Both the position numbers and the translations under genes were made by a program. From NCBI GenBank assembly GCA_002478865.1, contig DLJZ01000005.1, forward strand, positions 1-6,964: a stretch of 6,964 nucleotides of DNA, written 5' to 3'. This stretch comes from Hungatella sp. UBA7603 (lineage in GTDB: Bacteria; Bacillota; Clostridia; Lachnospirales; Lachnospiraceae). Of this stretch, positions 6,278-6,964 are shown in pieces. Positions within the stretch are counted from its first letter, which is position 1. Every line of letters begins with the position of its first letter. Below the pieces are notes generated by a model, which saw nothing but the letters and a program-made list of their open reading frames with translations, did not search any database and had not been told where the DNA came from.

Positions 6278-6306
6278 AGTCTATCATTATGTTGAATACC
6301 TGTCAA
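6278..6306 (-). promoter_or_regulatory. Sigma-A promoter of the minus-strand transporter operon
   Basis: On the minus strand a perfect -35 TTGACA (6306-6301) is followed, after exactly 17 bases, by TAGACT (6283-6278), four of six matches to TATAAT. The operator-like palindrome follows 15 bases downstream. It would drive the chimeric permease, the amber-interrupted permease and the ATPase as one transcript. Confidence 0.72.
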
Positions 6307-6309
6307 TTA

Positions 6310-6928
6310 TAAAGTTACAGTACTTGTTCTATATAAAGTGAGATTTCCTTTTTACTATTTTCATAGGCAGTGCAATCATAAGGATAGAAACACATGTTAG
6401 GAATCTATAACTTTTGGAATGATCTGATTGCTTCTATATACATTGAGAGAGAAGATACCTTTTAGATGATCAGATCACGCACATTTCTACTATTTAGAAT
6501 ACCTGTTTTATGAGAAACCAATAATTCAAATAAAGGATACCGATAAAACATTATAATATGACCCTTTAAACCTGCCATTAATATAACGGTATATCTAGAA
6601 TAATAATTGATTTCGTACTAATACCAATTTTTGAAATTACAAAGATCAACCTATCGTTCAAACGCGAGTGTTACACTATGAATAGAAGAAGATACGGATT
6701 TTCCATATAACATTAGAATTGCACCCACAGATAAAATGGAATGTCATACTTTCTTCAAAGCCCATCAGATCATACATCAATATATATACAGTAAATGAAA
6801 TCTATAGTTAAGCTTCCATGATGATTACAAATCTTATATATATACTGGGTATACGAGCCTATAATTTATGATTATCTTTGGCCTAAAAAAGAACTTTAGA
6901 ATGTTTTTGAAATATATGTAAAAAGGTG
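6310..6928. other. Right flank without intact gene; possible decayed coding debris
   Basis: No intact gene on either strand. Short open segments on the plus strand look protein-like. 6394-6465 begins ATG with an AAGGA-type site 8 bases upstream and reads MLGIYNFWNDLIASIYIERE before TAG. 6470-6553 reads DHAHFYYLEYLFYEKPIIQI onward, followed after the stop by DPLNLPLI in the same frame. About 6687-6785 reads IEEDTDFPYNIRIAPTDKM onward, vaguely like the N-terminal sensor part of an AraC-type regulator. If they once formed genes, several frameshifts and stops separate them. I do not recognise a family with confidence. Confidence 0.35.
6420..6477. repeat. Inverted repeat TGATCTGAT / ATCAGATCA with a third copy further right
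   Basis: TGATCTGAT (6420-6428) is inverted exactly at 6469-6477, 40 bases away. Between them CTTCT (6431-6435) can pair with AGAAG (6450-6454), so the whole could fold as a bulged hairpin. A third copy, ATCAGATCA, is at 6764-6772 in the same orientation as the second. No insertion-sequence gene lies between the copies. Confidence 0.5.
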
Positions 6929-6957
6929 TTGACATTTGTCACCTGCTTTGGTATGAT
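6929..6957 (+). promoter_or_regulatory. Strong extended -10 promoter reading out of the window
   Basis: A perfect TTGACA (6929-6934), a 17-base spacer and TATGAT (6952-6957, five of six) preceded by TGG, so an extended -10 TGn is also present. Transcription would start at about 6964 and leave the window to the right. Such near-consensus promoters in low-GC bacteria commonly drive rRNA, tRNA or other abundant transcripts. The gene itself is not in view. Confidence 0.85.
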
Positions 6958-6964
6958 ATAACTC

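Noticed and set aside
1..6964. CRISPR array, toxin-antitoxin, phage or transposase genes
   Set aside because: No regularly spaced repeats, no small paired genes with ribosome binding sites, and no recognisable transposase, integrase or phage protein segment was found on either strand.

Overview
The AT-rich composition, AGGAGG-type ribosome binding sites and family composition suggest a low-GC Bacillota genome, probably a clostridial/Lachnospiraceae-like anaerobe. This is an inference from style, not a taxonomic assignment. The window holds two convergent loci for iron/siderophore-type (FecBCD-E, 'FecCD family') ABC uptake, both visibly decayed. It is bordered on the left by what looks like a tRNA 3' end with a terminator, and on the right by a strong outward promoter.

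Left arm, plus strand (about 380-3162). A frameshifted remnant of a Crp/Fnr-type regulator (C-terminal HTH only) is followed by an operator-like palindrome (586-601) and then a decayed operon. The operon begins with a substrate-binding lipoprotein pseudogene, broken by several frameshifts and stops. It is joined directly at its C-terminus to the Walker A of an ABC ATPase pseudogene, so the permease genes and the ATPase N-terminus are missing. After these comes an intact DUF4213/DUF364 protein (279 aa, class annotated as putative heavy-metal chelation) with a good ribosome binding site. An intrinsic terminator (3307-3357) closes this arm.

Right arm, minus strand (6306 down to 3414). A good sigma-A promoter carries the same GTTAG-N6-CTAAC operator just downstream. 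The first gene is an in-frame fusion of a binding-protein lipoprotein leader to a FecCD permease lacking its first membrane segments; its 3' end carries a (YI)6 hexanucleotide repeat. It overlaps (ATGA) a second FecCD permease that is complete except for one in-frame amber codon where the family normally has Trp. That gene overlaps (TAATG) an intact FecE/FhuC-type ATPase.

Reading of the whole: the two transporters were probably under the same metal-responsive control, since their promoter regions share a palindrome. Each has lost its binding protein and a permease part by internal deletion. Only the minus-strand ATPase and the plus-strand DUF364 protein look unimpaired. The two ATPases belong to different subfamilies, so the arms do not look like recent duplicates. 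The flanks 68-385 and 6310-6928 hold no intact gene; the right flank contains possible protein-coding debris that I cannot name.
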